Of a stretch of 64,000 bases of DNA, positions 17,204 to 25,739 are shown piece by piece. The notes beneath the pieces are model-generated. The model made no database searches and was not told the DNA's origin. It saw nothing but the letters and a program-made list of their open reading frames with translations. Within the stretch, counting starts at the first letter, position 1. Every line of letters starts with the position of its first letter. Location: NCBI RefSeq assembly GCF_000299035.1, contig NZ_JH921517.1, positions 361,317-425,316 on the forward strand. Reading direction: 5' to 3'. The translations under genes and the position numbers were made by a program. The stretch is from Bacillus bingmayongensis. Lineage in GTDB: Bacteria > Bacillota > Bacilli > Bacillales > Bacillaceae_G.

Positions 17204-17241
17204 AAAGTGTCATGGTAATTCAGTATCCATGACACTTTTTA
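17202..17241 (+). terminator. Terminator after dinB
   Basis: AAAAAGTGTCATGG and CCATGACACTTTTT form a perfect 14-bp stem with an 11-nt loop, starting within the stop codon. Confidence 0.9.
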
Positions 17242-17324
17242 TGTTTAGCTCGCTTCTAAGTCTAGTGAAGTTTTCCATCCAGCAGAGGTAACCCCATAAA
17301 AGCATTCGACTTACTACTTTTTCG

Positions 17325-17462
17325 ATTAAGGTGGTTGAGTTGCTTGAATAGATACCTTTTCCTTGGAATTAACACTTTCGCTCAATACTTTTGTTAGTTT
17401 TTTTGATAATTTAAATAAGTGCTTCTTCACTTCAAACCCTTTTGGAATGAAGTCAGGATTTT
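17325..17462 (-). pseudogene. Possible coding remnant downstream of the YhcN/YlaJ gene
   Basis: On the minus strand, right after the stop of the YhcN/YlaJ-type gene, one of the other frames stays open for about 46 codons and reads as credible protein (begins DKNPDFIPKGFEVKKH and ends VSIQATQPP at a TAA near 17325). There is no start codon or ribosome site of its own. It could be the remains of a C-terminal extension cut off by a frameshift in the lipoprotein gene, or a chance frame in AT-rich DNA. Confidence 0.25.
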
Positions 17463-17981
17463 TTATCGAGCGTTAGGAAAAACTCTCCGAACTGCCTCGT
17501 TAAATTCTTCAAATAATCCTTCTACTGGTTCGCCCTTATTCACTTTTTCTGTATAATCTCTCATTCGGTTTACAAAATCGGGGTTGGCGGATACAAAGAC
17601 GTTTCGAATATCTGCATCTGTTGCTCTTACTTGATCTGCGATTTTATTTTCTAATTGATTTGTTAGGTTATCTCCGTTACGTAAAACAACGGCAACATAG
17701 GCGTTTCTATTTGTCACAATAACATTCGCACGTTCAACTTCTTCTAGTTCAATAATTCGGTCAGCTGCCTTATCGGCTACTTCTAATCGTGTTTGATTAT
17801 TATTGAGACCATTCGTATCATTTCTAACTCTTCTTACATCAGCGTTGTTACCTTCGTATCTAACATTTCGTACATTGTTGTTATCTCGATTGTTCAGTGC
17901 TTTATCATTTTGATTCCCCGCACATCCAAATAGCGAAATAATTGCCATAGACAAGATTGAAAATACTTTTATTTTTTTCAA
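17463..17981 (-). CDS. YhcN/YlaJ family sporulation lipoprotein
   Basis: The 172-residue precursor has a lipoprotein signal peptide with lipobox LFGCAG (Cys about residue 20), an Asn/Arg/Asp-rich low-complexity stretch (about 22-65, many NN and RR pairs) and the YhcN/YlaJ domain from about residue 65 (VADKAADRIIELEEVERANVIVTNRNAYVAVVL as a landmark). Members of this family are spore inner-membrane or forespore lipoproteins affecting germination. The start is TTG at 17981, preceded by AAGGAGG. A CATAATA element about 55 bp upstream of the start resembles a SigG -10 box, without a clear -35. Confidence 0.85.
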   Translation of the reverse strand: MKKIKVFSILSMAIISLFGCAGNQNDKALNNRDNNNVRNVRYEGNNADVRRVRNDTNGLNNNQTRLEVADKAADRIIELEEVERANVIVTNRNAYVAVVLRNGDNLTNQLENKIADQVRATDADIRNVFVSANPDFVNRMRDYTEKVNKGEPVEGLFEEFNEAVRRVFPNAR

Positions 17982-18096
17982 TGATATACCTCCTTCATGA
18001 TGTTACGTTCTTAAAATGACCATTTAGATGTTTATTATGCGTAGTGAAAATGAGATGATATAATTTTTATCAAATTAGCTTGGGAGGAAGCAGAGC

Positions 18097-18531
18097 ATGA
18101 ATCAAAATAATCTCGTTCATAGAATACAAAATCTTTGTAATAAGGCTATTGAATATGCGAAAGCTTTTGACAAAACTTTTAATTATTCCGAGGAAAACAT
18201 TAAAGAGTTAGAAGAAATATTAGATTATTATACGAATGATTTGCGTGATAAGGAAGTAAGCGGAAATGAAGAAGAGATACCGACAGAAAATCAAATTTAT
18301 ACGATGGCTTTAATTTGGGGAAGTTATTTAGGTGAAGTTCTAAAAAGGCATATAGCACAAGAGGCAGAGTGGATTCAAGGAAAAGTTTTTAATGGTGAAG
18401 AAGTTTTACATTTGCAAGTAGGAGAGTGGAAAGTGTTCCCTATTGATAAAGTATATAAACGGTTTGTAAATGGGCGAGAGGATAATGTGATATCGTTCTA
18501 TGATATAACGAAAGAATATATGTTAAAGTAA
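18097..18531 (+). CDS. Hypothetical protein
   Basis: I do not recognise this 144-residue soluble protein. It is acidic, mostly helical in its first half (NIKELEEILDYYTNDL) and has a more beta-rich second half (EEVLHLQVGEWKVFPIDKVYKRFVNG). No signal peptide or membrane segment. The ATG follows GGGAGGAAGCAGAGC. It lies in a small island of unrecognised genes between dinB and rnz, convergent with the next gene. Confidence 0.7.
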   Translation: MNQNNLVHRIQNLCNKAIEYAKAFDKTFNYSEENIKELEEILDYYTNDLRDKEVSGNEEEIPTENQIYTMALIWGSYLGEVLKRHIAQEAEWIQGKVFNGEEVLHLQVGEWKVFPIDKVYKRFVNGREDNVISFYDITKEYMLK

Positions 18532-18546
18532 CGAGATTTTTATAGA

Positions 18547-18798
18547 TTATGAGATAGAAGGATATTCGTAAATCACAATATCTGAATTGTTTGTTGTTGA
18601 AATACGTTGTGCATAATATGTGATAGAGGAAGAGATATATTCCGGTAACGTTTGATTCGTATGCAAAGTTGTGTATTCATGGATTAACTCTTTTAAAGTC
18701 GTCCACTCTAGTTGCGCTGGGTGATCAGAAACGAAAGAACTTACCCAGCGATCAAATGAAGATAAAAAATCAGTTTGTAAACGAAATACTTCTTTCAT
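18547..18798 (-). CDS. Hypothetical protein
   Basis: I do not recognise this 83-residue soluble protein. It is likely all-helical with Trp-rich FDRWVSSFVSDHPAQLEWTTL-type sequence in the middle and a Thr-rich second half. The ATG on the minus strand follows AAAGGGAGCG. It converges with the gene ending at 18531, 15 bp away, with no obvious terminator between. Confidence 0.6.
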   Translation of the reverse strand: MKEVFRLQTDFLSSFDRWVSSFVSDHPAQLEWTTLKELIHEYTTLHTNQTLPEYISSSITYYAQRISTTNNSDIVIYEYPSIS

Positions 18799-18986
18799 AG
18801 TTAAACGCTCCCTTTATTTATAATACAATTATTTTACTACAAAACACGAACGATGGCTATTTTTTTATTGTTAATATTCGTGTAATATAGTCGTCTAGAT
18901 GAGTAGTTCGTGGAAATTCATTTGCCATTTGAAATAACATTCCGTAAGATGAAAGATAGATTATATAAAGAGCTGGAGGAAAGAAA

Positions 18987-19910
18987 GTGGAATTTGTATT
19001 TTTAGGAACTGGTGCAGGCGTCCCTTCAAAAGGAAGGAATGTCTCGGCAATTGCTTTGCAGTTGTTAGAAGAACGAGGTGAAACGTGGCTATTTGACTGT
19101 GGTGAAGCAACGCAACATCAAATTTTACATACATCTGTGCGCCCGCGTCGCATTGAAAAAATTTTTATTACACATTTACATGGTGATCATATTTTTGGTT
19201 TACCTGGTTTATTAGGAAGTCGTTCCTTTCAAGGAGGAACAACTCCATTAACAGTATACGGCCCGCAAGGGATTAAGCAATTCATTGAAGTAGCATTATC
19301 AGTGAGTACAACGCATGTTAAATATCCACTTGAAATTGTTGAAATTACAGAGGAAGGCATTGTTTTTGAAGACACTCAATTTTCTGTAGAAACGAAGCGA
19401 TTATCACATGGGATTGAATGTTTTGGATATCGAATTGTTGAGAAAGATATACAAGGACACCTTCTTGTTGAGAAGCTGTTAGAAGAAGGTGTAAAGCCAG
19501 GTCCAGTCTTTAAACGTTTAAAAGATGGTGAGACAGTTGAGTTAGATGATGGAAGAGTTTTACACGGGAACGACTTTATCGGCCCACCTCAAAAAGGAAG
19601 AATTATTACGATTTTAGGAGACACACGTTATTGCGAAGCCAGTCGCCAGCTAGCACAAGATGCAGATGTACTTGTGCACGAAGCGACATTTGCAGCAGAA
19701 GATGAAGGACAAGCACATGATTATTTTCATTCTACAACAGAACAGGCAGCTCGTATTGCATTGCAAGCCAATGTGAAACGATTAATTTTAACCCATATTA
19801 GTTCTCGCTATCAAGGAGACACTTATAAGGATTTATTAAAAGAAGCACAATCGCTGTTTACAAACACAGAAATCGCAATGGACTTAAAACATTTTCCAGT
19901 AGAACGGTAA
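18987..19910 (+). CDS. rnz: Ribonuclease Z
   Basis: RNase Z cuts the 3' trailer of tRNA precursors that lack an encoded CCA. The 307-residue metallo-beta-lactamase-fold enzyme has the full zinc motif [15 protein letters not shown] (about residues 61-75), DCGEATQHQ near the N-terminus, GDTRYCE, HEATFA and HISSRY. The GTG start at 18987 follows GGAGGAAAGAAA and gives [18 protein letters not shown], the conserved start of the family. B. subtilis rnz (yqjK) lies in the same neighbourhood. Confidence 0.95.
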   Translation: MEFVFLGTGAGVPSKGRNVSAIALQLLEERGETWLFDCGEATQHQILHTSVRPRRIEKIFITHLHGDHIFGLPGLLGSRSFQGGTTPLTVYGPQGIKQFIEVALSVSTTHVKYPLEIVEITEEGIVFEDTQFSVETKRLSHGIECFGYRIVEKDIQGHLLVEKLLEEGVKPGPVFKRLKDGETVELDDGRVLHGNDFIGPPQKGRIITILGDTRYCEASRQLAQDADVLVHEATFAAEDEGQAHDYFHSTTEQAARIALQANVKRLILTHISSRYQGDTYKDLLKEAQSLFTNTEIAMDLKHFPVER

Positions 19911-19918
19911 CATTTTAC

Positions 19919-19953
19919 AAACAATGGCAACGTAATCTTGCCATTGTTTTATT
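19919..19953 (+). terminator. Terminator after rnz
   Basis: ACAATGGCAA and TTGCCATTGT form a 10-bp stem with a 7-nt loop followed by TTTATTTG. Confidence 0.82.
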
Positions 19954-20286
19954 TGTAATAAGAAATTTTCTCTATATAAATAGATGGAGCTGTTATTATT
20001 TGATAGCTATATGAGATGATACAGAAACTTTAAAGATTTTGAATATGTAGGAAAGAAATACAAAGTATTGGTTGTTTTAAAAAACTGTTATATAAGTAAA
20101 TTTATATATTATTAGTACAAGAGAGATAAATGGTTTTAAATTCAGAAATTTTAAAATTCAATAAAAGTAAGCGTTTCATAAAAAACAGGCTATAATGAGG
20201 GCACATTACAATTCATCGTAAGTTACAACATGTGTTTTAGCCATTTTTCGTAACGAAACGAAATTGACTAAATGGGAGAGGGCATC
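19954..20286 (+). other. AT-rich intergenic region before the serine dehydratase operon
   Basis: No gene is supportable here. A TATAAT box at 20191-20196 could be the -10 of the operon; no good -35 lies 16-18 bp upstream. Near the end, GCCATTT and AAATGGG (about 20243-20276) form a small dyad next to the GGGAGAGGG ribosome site. No T-box or other known leader was recognised. Confidence 0.4.
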
Positions 20287-20877
20287 ATGTAGATTATTAA
20301 GGGAACGATACTGTTATTATTTGTACTAAGTCTTTTTTCACTCTTTAGTTTCAAAGCACCAAATGGGATGAAAGCAATGGGGGTATCACCGGTTTATGCT
20401 ATGCTTGTAGGGGCTTCTGTGTTAAAATTTGGATTGCTACCAGGATTTATTGCTGGTTATCTTATATCGTTTTTAGTAAAGCAAATTGAAAAACGTGTAC
20501 CAGAAGGATTAGATTTAATTGCGTGTATTGTAATCGCGGCACCATTAACAAGGTTGATTGCACAAGGAATGGATCCAGTTGTCACTGCAACATTGAAGCA
20601 AACTGGTGGAGTTATTACAGTTGTTGCGACAGCAGGTATTATTATTTCAATGTTCGATCTTATTAATAATGCAACAGGAACAGCAACGCCAATTGTCGGA
20701 CTTATGGTGATGTATGGCTTTAATGAGCCGATGAAAGTAACGCTATGTTTCTTATGTATTTTGGTGTCTGGTATTATTTCAGGATATATTGGCTCACTTC
20801 TATTCAAAAACTATCCAATTCGTACAGCAGAGCAAATTCGTGGTACGGGAGGAAAGGCGACAGAATCGGCAGCTTAA
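20287..20877 (+). pseudogene. PTS transporter IIC-like membrane protein, amber stop at codon 2
   Basis: A well-placed ATG (20287) after GGGAGAGGGCATC is followed at once by TAG, then the same frame runs open to 20877 and reads as membrane protein from the next codon (IIKGTILLLFVLSLF). The first in-frame ATG after the stop is 20368, without a good ribosome site. The encoded product shows LLPGFIAGYLISF, KRVPEGLDL, NNATGTATPI and YGFNEPMKVTL, resembling PTS IIC-type proteins found beside serine dehydratase genes in this group, but at about 195 residues it seems shorter than the ~340 I remember for that family, suggesting internal loss. Likely a decayed transporter gene leading the sda operon. 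Confidence 0.6.
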
Positions 20878-20925
20878 CAGAATAGTAGTAAGTAATTTTT
20901 CATAAAAGATTTAGGGGGAATCATG

Positions 20926-21585
20926 ATGAAATATCGCTCAGTATTTGATATTATCGGTCCAGTTATGATTGGACCGTCTAGTTCACATACAGCAGGTGCA
21001 GCAAGAATGGGGCAAGTTGCTCGTCAACTTTTCCGTCATGAACCAGAAAGAGTTACGATCTCGTTATATGGCTCGTTTGCAAAAACATATCGTGGTCATG
21101 GTACGGATGTAGCATTGATTGGTGGAATACTAGGATTTGAAACAGATGATACACGTATCCCAAGTGCGCTAGAAATTGCAAAAGAGCGTGGGATTGAAGT
21201 AGACTTTATTGAAGAGGAAGCGAATGCGCCACATCCAAATACAGCGAGAATTCGTTTGTATAAAGGAGAAGAGGAGATTGAAGTGGTTGCTTGTTCAATT
21301 GGTGGCGGTAAGATTGAAGTGGTGGAATTAAATGGATTTGATTTACAACTATCAGGAACAAGTCCGGCACTCCTTATCGTGAATAATGATCGCTTTGGAG
21401 CAATCGCATCTGTAGCTTCTATACTTGCGAAACATGAAATTAACATTAGTACAATGAGCGTTTCACGTAAGGAAAAAGGAAGAAGAGCGCTTATGGTTAT
21501 TGAAACGGACGAATTATTGGCAGATGAAGTGATTGAAGAAATACAAGGACAATCAAACATTTGTCAAGTAACTATTATGGACTAA
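20926..21585 (+). CDS. sdaAB: L-serine dehydratase, beta subunit (iron-sulfur-dependent)
   Basis: Together with the alpha chain this oxygen-sensitive enzyme deaminates L-serine to pyruvate. The 219-residue chain begins with the domain MKYRSVFDIIGPVMIGPSSS, containing GPSSSHTAGAARMG, and ends in an ACT domain (about residues 148-219, PALLIVNNDRFGAIASVASIL as landmark) that probably senses serine. Two ATGs (20923, 20926) follow AGGGGGA; 20926 has the better 6-nt spacing. The alpha gene follows after 18 bp. Confidence 0.92.
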   Translation: MKYRSVFDIIGPVMIGPSSSHTAGAARMGQVARQLFRHEPERVTISLYGSFAKTYRGHGTDVALIGGILGFETDDTRIPSALEIAKERGIEVDFIEEEANAPHPNTARIRLYKGEEEIEVVACSIGGGKIEVVELNGFDLQLSGTSPALLIVNNDRFGAIASVASILAKHEINISTMSVSRKEKGRRALMVIETDELLADEVIEEIQGQSNICQVTIMD

Positions 21586-21603
21586 TTGCAGGGGGGACGC
21601 ACC

Positions 21604-22482
21604 ATGTTTCGGAACGCAGCGGAACTAGTGGCACAAGCTAAAGAACAGAATGTAAAAATTGCAGAAATTATGATTCAATGTGAAATGGAGACAAGAAGTA
21701 TCTCTCGTGAAGAAGTACTCGCAGGTATGGAGAAAAACTTAGTCGTGATGGAACAAGCCGTAGAGCGTGGTATTAAAGGTGTGAAATCACCAACTGGTTT
21801 AACTGGTGGTGATGCGGTGAAAGTACAAGAGTATATGAAGAGCGGAAAAGGCTTATCTGGACATACAATTTTGGATGCAGTGAGCAAAGCGGTTGCAACA
21901 AATGAAGTAAATGCAGCCATGGGGATTATTTGTGCAACACCAACAGCTGGATCGGCTGGAACTGTACCAGGCGTACTGTTTGCGCTCAAAGAAAAATTAC
22001 AGCCAACACGGGAAGAAATGATTGAATTTCTATTTACAGCGGGAGCATTTGGGATGGTTGTTGCTAATAATGCTTGTATTTCAGGTGCAGCTGGAGGTTG
22101 TCAAGCTGAGGTTGGTTCAGCAAGTGGAATGGCAGCTGCGGCAGCTGTTGAAATGGCTGGTGGAACACAAGAACAAGCAGCAACAGCGATGGCGATTGCT
22201 TTAAAAAATATGCTAGGATTAGTATGTGATCCGGTTGCTGGACTTGTAGAAGTCCCTTGTGTAAAACGTAATGCAGCGGGCGCTTCAAATGCAATGATTG
22301 CAGCAGATTTATCACTAGCTGGTGTAACGAGTACAATTCCATGCGATGAAGTTATTGAAGCGATGTTTAGAATCGGGCAAACAATGCCAGTTGCACTTCG
22401 TGAGACAGCAGAAGGTGGACTAGCAGCAACACCAACAGGCCGTCGTCTCCAAGAAGAGATTTTTGGAAAGAGTAGCAAATAA
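21604..22482 (+). CDS. sdaAA: L-serine dehydratase, alpha subunit (iron-sulfur-dependent)
   Basis: The 292-residue catalytic chain holds the cysteines that bind the 4Fe-4S cluster: NNACISGAAGGCQAEVG, LVCDPVAGLVEVPC. It also has the CATPTAGSAGTVPG segment typical of the family. I chose ATG 21604, 6 nt after GGGGGGACG, giving MFRNAAELVAQAKEQN; the frame is open back to the end of sdaAB. It closes the operon at the terminator near 22500. Confidence 0.93.
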   Translation: MFRNAAELVAQAKEQNVKIAEIMIQCEMETRSISREEVLAGMEKNLVVMEQAVERGIKGVKSPTGLTGGDAVKVQEYMKSGKGLSGHTILDAVSKAVATNEVNAAMGIICATPTAGSAGTVPGVLFALKEKLQPTREEMIEFLFTAGAFGMVVANNACISGAAGGCQAEVGSASGMAAAAAVEMAGGTQEQAATAMAIALKNMLGLVCDPVAGLVEVPCVKRNAAGASNAMIAADLSLAGVTSTIPCDEVIEAMFRIGQTMPVALRETAEGGLAATPTGRRLQEEIFGKSSK

Positions 22483-22499
22483 GATAATATAGTTGTGAT

Positions 22500-22540
22500 A
22501 AAAGGAGCTCAGATTTATTTTCTGAGCTCCTTTTATTATT
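22500..22540. terminator. Bidirectional terminator between sdaAA and proC
   Basis: AAAGGAGCTCAGA and TCTGAGCTCCTTTT form a perfect 13-bp stem around a 7-nt loop between the two converging genes. Confidence 0.92.
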
Positions 22541-23375
22541 TTTCTTTTGTTAATTGTTCTAATGTTTTTCCGAGTTCATGAGATCGTTTTGTAGCTTGTG
22601 TAATACATGCGACGAGTGCTTGTTGAAAATTAAAACTTTGTAAAATTTCGATACCAGCTTCTGTCGTTCCACCAGGAGAGGTAATTTCTTTTCGTAAGAT
22701 AGAAGGGTGCTTTGTATTAGCCTTAAGCATTTCAGCTGCACCGATCATTGTTTGTAAAATAAGTGATTTAGCTACAGACTCTTCTAAGCCGATTTGTTTT
22801 GCAGCTTCTTCCATTGCTTCAACTACGTAATACACGTAGGCAGGACCACTTCCTGATAATGCAGTAACAGCATGCATATGCTCTTCTTCCACCACTGAAA
22901 CAAGGCCGATTGTTTCAAATAAAGATTTAGCAATATGAATATGCTGCTCTGTTGCATGCAAGGATGGAGATATAGCTGTAGCAGATTTTAAAATAGCTGC
23001 TGAAGTATTTGGCATTGCACGGATAATCGGAACATTTTTTTGAAGCAAGCTTGTAATAGAACTTGTAGAAACACCAGCTAATAATGAAATAACGAGTTGA
23101 TTATTCGTTATATGTTTTTTTATAGGTTGAAGTGCTTCTACGACGTCTTTTGGCTTCATTGCAAGAAAAATAATATCCGCATGAGTAAGTAGCTTCTCTT
23201 TGTTATGTGTTCCCTTGACACCGTATTTTGTATGTAATTCCTGTAATCTTGTTTCATTGGAGCGGTTACTTACTGTAATTTGTTCACCCTTTACGACATT
23301 CGCATCTAATAAACCGGCGATGATTGCTTCAGCTATAGATCCAGCACCTAGAAAGGAAATGTTTTGAATAGACAT
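22536..23375 (-). CDS. proC: Pyrroline-5-carboxylate reductase
   Basis: This enzyme makes proline from pyrroline-5-carboxylate with NAD(P)H. The 279-residue protein has the N-terminal dinucleotide fold FLGAGSIAEAIIAGLL, the LAMKPKDV segment, and the C-terminal signature ALSGSGPAYVYYVVEAM followed by VTSPGGTTEAG-type sequence (here ITSPGGTTEAGIEIL). The ATG follows AAAGGAGGCGCATC. In place it corresponds to proI (yqjO) of B. subtilis. Confidence 0.93.
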   Translation of the reverse strand: MSIQNISFLGAGSIAEAIIAGLLDANVVKGEQITVSNRSNETRLQELHTKYGVKGTHNKEKLLTHADIIFLAMKPKDVVEALQPIKKHITNNQLVISLLAGVSTSSITSLLQKNVPIIRAMPNTSAAILKSATAISPSLHATEQHIHIAKSLFETIGLVSVVEEEHMHAVTALSGSGPAYVYYVVEAMEEAAKQIGLEESVAKSLILQTMIGAAEMLKANTKHPSILRKEITSPGGTTEAGIEILQSFNFQQALVACITQATKRSHELGKTLEQLTKEK

Positions 23376-23541
23376 GATGCGCCTCCTTTATTTTTTGTAA
23401 GAAAAACTTATAAATTTACATACATTCGTTTTATTATAGAAAACACCTTCTTTTTATCTGAAAATAATGACAAATTTTTATAGAAGTTGTAAACTGAAGA
23501 GGGATTCATTTTTGAACCGGAGAGAGACGGGGGGCATAAAC

Positions 23542-24495
23542 ATGGTAGCAATTCATCGAATGGAGATTCCTGTTCCATTTGCAGTTGAGACAGTTAATGT
23601 GTTTTTAGTAGAGGGAGAATCATTAACATTAATTGATACAGGGACAAATACAAAAGAGGCAAAGTCGGCATTAGAAAAACAATTAAGGACTTTAGGATAC
23701 AAGATAGAAGACATTGAAACAGTAGTGATTACACATCATCATGCTGATCATTGTGGGCTTTTAAACACATTTTCTGAGAAGACAAATATTGTGGGCCATC
23801 CTTGGAATGAACCATGGATTACGCAGGATTCTCAATTTTTGAAACGTTATCAACAATTTTTTCAAGAAGCCGCATTACAGTTCGGAGTTCCGGAAGCATT
23901 TTTGAAAAATGAAGCATTACTTACGACGAAAACACTTAAATATTCCTGTAATAGATCGTTAACACATACTGTACGAGAGGGAGACAGTATTGAATTTTTA
24001 CCTGAATTTACAGTTATTGAAACACCAGGGCATGCTTCGACTCATATTTCGTTATACAGGGAGAGAGATGGGTTGTTAATTGGTGGAGATGCTTTAATTA
24101 GTCATATTTCTTCGAATCCGATATTAGAACCGCCATATGAAGGGCAGACTGAGCGAGCACGCCCTTTACTACAATATAATCAAACATTAAAACGTTTAAG
24201 TAACATGAAGATTTCACGCATTTTATCAGGTCATGGAGAAGATATTGTGAATGTGAACGAGCTGATAGAAGGAAGGTTGCAAAAGCAAGAAACACGTGCG
24301 TTTAAAGTATTAGAATTATTAAAAGAAAAACCGATGACAGCCTTTGAAGTATGTGTGAAATTATTTCCTGTATTATATAAAGAGCAATTGCCACTTACGA
24401 TTTCAGAAACAGTTGGACAATTAGACTTTTTAGCATATAATCAACAAGTGATGATTGATGAATCGTCGCCACAATTGATTTATTATGCAAAGTAG
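23542..24495 (+). CDS. MBL-fold metallo-hydrolase (YqjP-like)
   Basis: The 317-residue protein has a metallo-beta-lactamase domain with the complete zinc motif THHHADHCG (about residues 69-77), TPGHASTH, GGDALI and SGHGEDI, followed by a C-terminal winged-helix-like extension. Substrate unknown; similar proteins hydrolyse thioesters or lactones. I chose ATG 23542, 9 nt after the GGGGGG run; the open frame upstream has no ribosome site. It is coupled to the dehydrogenase gene (9 bp between stop and the chosen start), as yqjP-yqjQ are in B. subtilis. Confidence 0.85.
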   Translation: MVAIHRMEIPVPFAVETVNVFLVEGESLTLIDTGTNTKEAKSALEKQLRTLGYKIEDIETVVITHHHADHCGLLNTFSEKTNIVGHPWNEPWITQDSQFLKRYQQFFQEAALQFGVPEAFLKNEALLTTKTLKYSCNRSLTHTVREGDSIEFLPEFTVIETPGHASTHISLYRERDGLLIGGDALISHISSNPILEPPYEGQTERARPLLQYNQTLKRLSNMKISRILSGHGEDIVNVNELIEGRLQKQETRAFKVLELLKEKPMTAFEVCVKLFPVLYKEQLPLTISETVGQLDFLAYNQQVMIDESSPQLIYYAK

Positions 24496-24504
24496 GTGAC
24501 AGCG

Positions 24505-25299
24505 ATGACAGGACGTTTACAAGAAAAAGTAATCGTCATTACAGGAGCTTCTAGTGGAATTGGAGAACAAGTTGCGATGCAAGTTGCAGCAGAGGGCGCG
24601 ATTCCTGTATTGATAGCACGGACAGAAGACAAACTACGAGTATTAGCAGAAAAGATTAAAACGACTTACAATACGCCTTGTTATTATTATGTATTAGATG
24701 TAAGTGAAGAAGCAGAGGTTGATACTGTTTTTGCAAAAGTGTTAAAAGATGCAGGACAGATTGATATATTGGTAAATAATGCGGGTTTTGGTATTTTCAA
24801 AACGTTTGAAGAAGCGTCCATGGCTGAAGTGAAAGATATGTTTCAGGTCAATGTATTTGGATTAGTAGCTTGTACGAAAGCTGTATTACCTCATATGTTA
24901 GAGAGCAATAGTGGACAAATCGTTAATGTTGCTTCTTTAGCAGGGAAAATTGCCACGCCAAAATCTAGTGCATATGCAGCGAGTAAACATGCAGTATTAG
25001 GATTTACGAATAGCTTACGTATGGAGCTCTCAAATACAAATATTCACGTGACAGCAATTAATCCAGGGCCAATTGACACAAACTTTTTTGATATTGCTGA
25101 TCAATCAGGTACATATGTGAAAAATATGGGACGTTACATGTTAAAGCCGACATACGTAGCAGAGCAAATTGTAAAAGCGATGCAAACGAAAAAGCGTGAA
25201 GTGAATTTACCAAAATGGATGAGTGTTGGACCAAAACTTTTTGCGTTATTTCCAAGTGTTTTTGAACGTATAGCAGGTAAATCATTAAGTAAAAAATAG
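24505..25299 (+). CDS. Short-chain dehydrogenase/reductase (YqjQ-like)
   Basis: A classical NAD(P)H-dependent SDR of 264 residues: cofactor motif TGASSGIGEQ near the N-terminus, NNAGFG, and catalytic Ser/Tyr/Lys with YAASK (Tyr about residue 157). The basic-rich C-terminus is typical of the YqjQ/DltE-like group. Substrate unknown. I chose ATG 24505, 5 nt after AGGTGA, which overlaps the stop of the upstream gene; GTG 24496 is an alternative without its own site. It ends at a strong terminator. Confidence 0.88.
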   Translation: MTGRLQEKVIVITGASSGIGEQVAMQVAAEGAIPVLIARTEDKLRVLAEKIKTTYNTPCYYYVLDVSEEAEVDTVFAKVLKDAGQIDILVNNAGFGIFKTFEEASMAEVKDMFQVNVFGLVACTKAVLPHMLESNSGQIVNVASLAGKIATPKSSAYAASKHAVLGFTNSLRMELSNTNIHVTAINPGPIDTNFFDIADQSGTYVKNMGRYMLKPTYVAEQIVKAMQTKKREVNLPKWMSVGPKLFALFPSVFERIAGKSLSKK

Positions 25300-25334
25300 G
25301 AGATTTCCATTTGGAAATCTCCTATTTTTTATTT
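25291..25334. terminator. Bidirectional terminator between the SDR and YqzH-like genes
   Basis: AAAAAATAGGAGATTTCC and GGAAATCTCCTATTTTTT form an 18-bp perfect stem with a 4-nt loop. Confidence 0.95.
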
Positions 25335-25514
25335 TCCCGTAATATATTCATAAACAATATCCTCAATTGCTTCATATACATCGATATCAGGTTTCGAACC
25401 AATCATTGTTTGGATACTTTGAATTAAAACTTCCTGATCCTCTTTTGAAACAGGTTTACATTGATATTGCCGAAAACTTTTCATCAACATCTTCTCGATT
25501 AATTTTTCATTCAT
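25329..25514 (-). CDS. YqzH-like small protein
   Basis: The 61-residue acidic, helical protein (MNEKLIEKMLMKSFRQYQ...VYEAIEDIVYEYITGK, ends shown) resembles the small YqzH proteins found in this place in Bacillus; function unknown. I chose the ATG at 25514 which follows GTGGGGAA on the minus strand; the frame is open six codons further. It converges with the SDR gene on a shared terminator. Confidence 0.65.
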   Translation of the reverse strand: MNEKLIEKMLMKSFRQYQCKPVSKEDQEVLIQSIQTMIGSKPDIDVYEAIEDIVYEYITGK

Positions 25515-25673
25515 GTTTTTCCCCACTTGCATGTATAAATGTGTTGTTTTTATTGTACTTGAAGTATATAAAAAATACTAGTGTACATCATTTTCGTATA
25601 AAGATTCATACGTGTGTATTGTTTTTCTAGAAAAATTACGAATTTAAAACTTTTAAAATTAATAAATATTTAA

Positions 25674-25702
25674 TTGACTCTATAAATATACAATATTATA
25701 AT
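25674..25702 (+). promoter_or_regulatory. Promoter of the arg operon
   Basis: TTGACT (25674-25679), 17-bp spacer and a perfect TATAAT (25697-25702), 38 bp before argC. The spacer and -10 region (TATAAATATACAATAT) are AT-rich with partial resemblance to ArgR/AhrC boxes, so repression by the arginine repressor here is likely from pathway knowledge but no exact ARG box can be claimed. Confidence 0.75.
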
Positions 25703-25739
25703 CATACTTAATTTAAAGAATTGAAATAAGGAGGAACAT

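Noticed and set aside
25533-25739. Exact ArgR operator at the arg promoter
   Set aside because: The region is so AT-rich that partial matches are meaningless; no clear palindromic ARG box could be defined.
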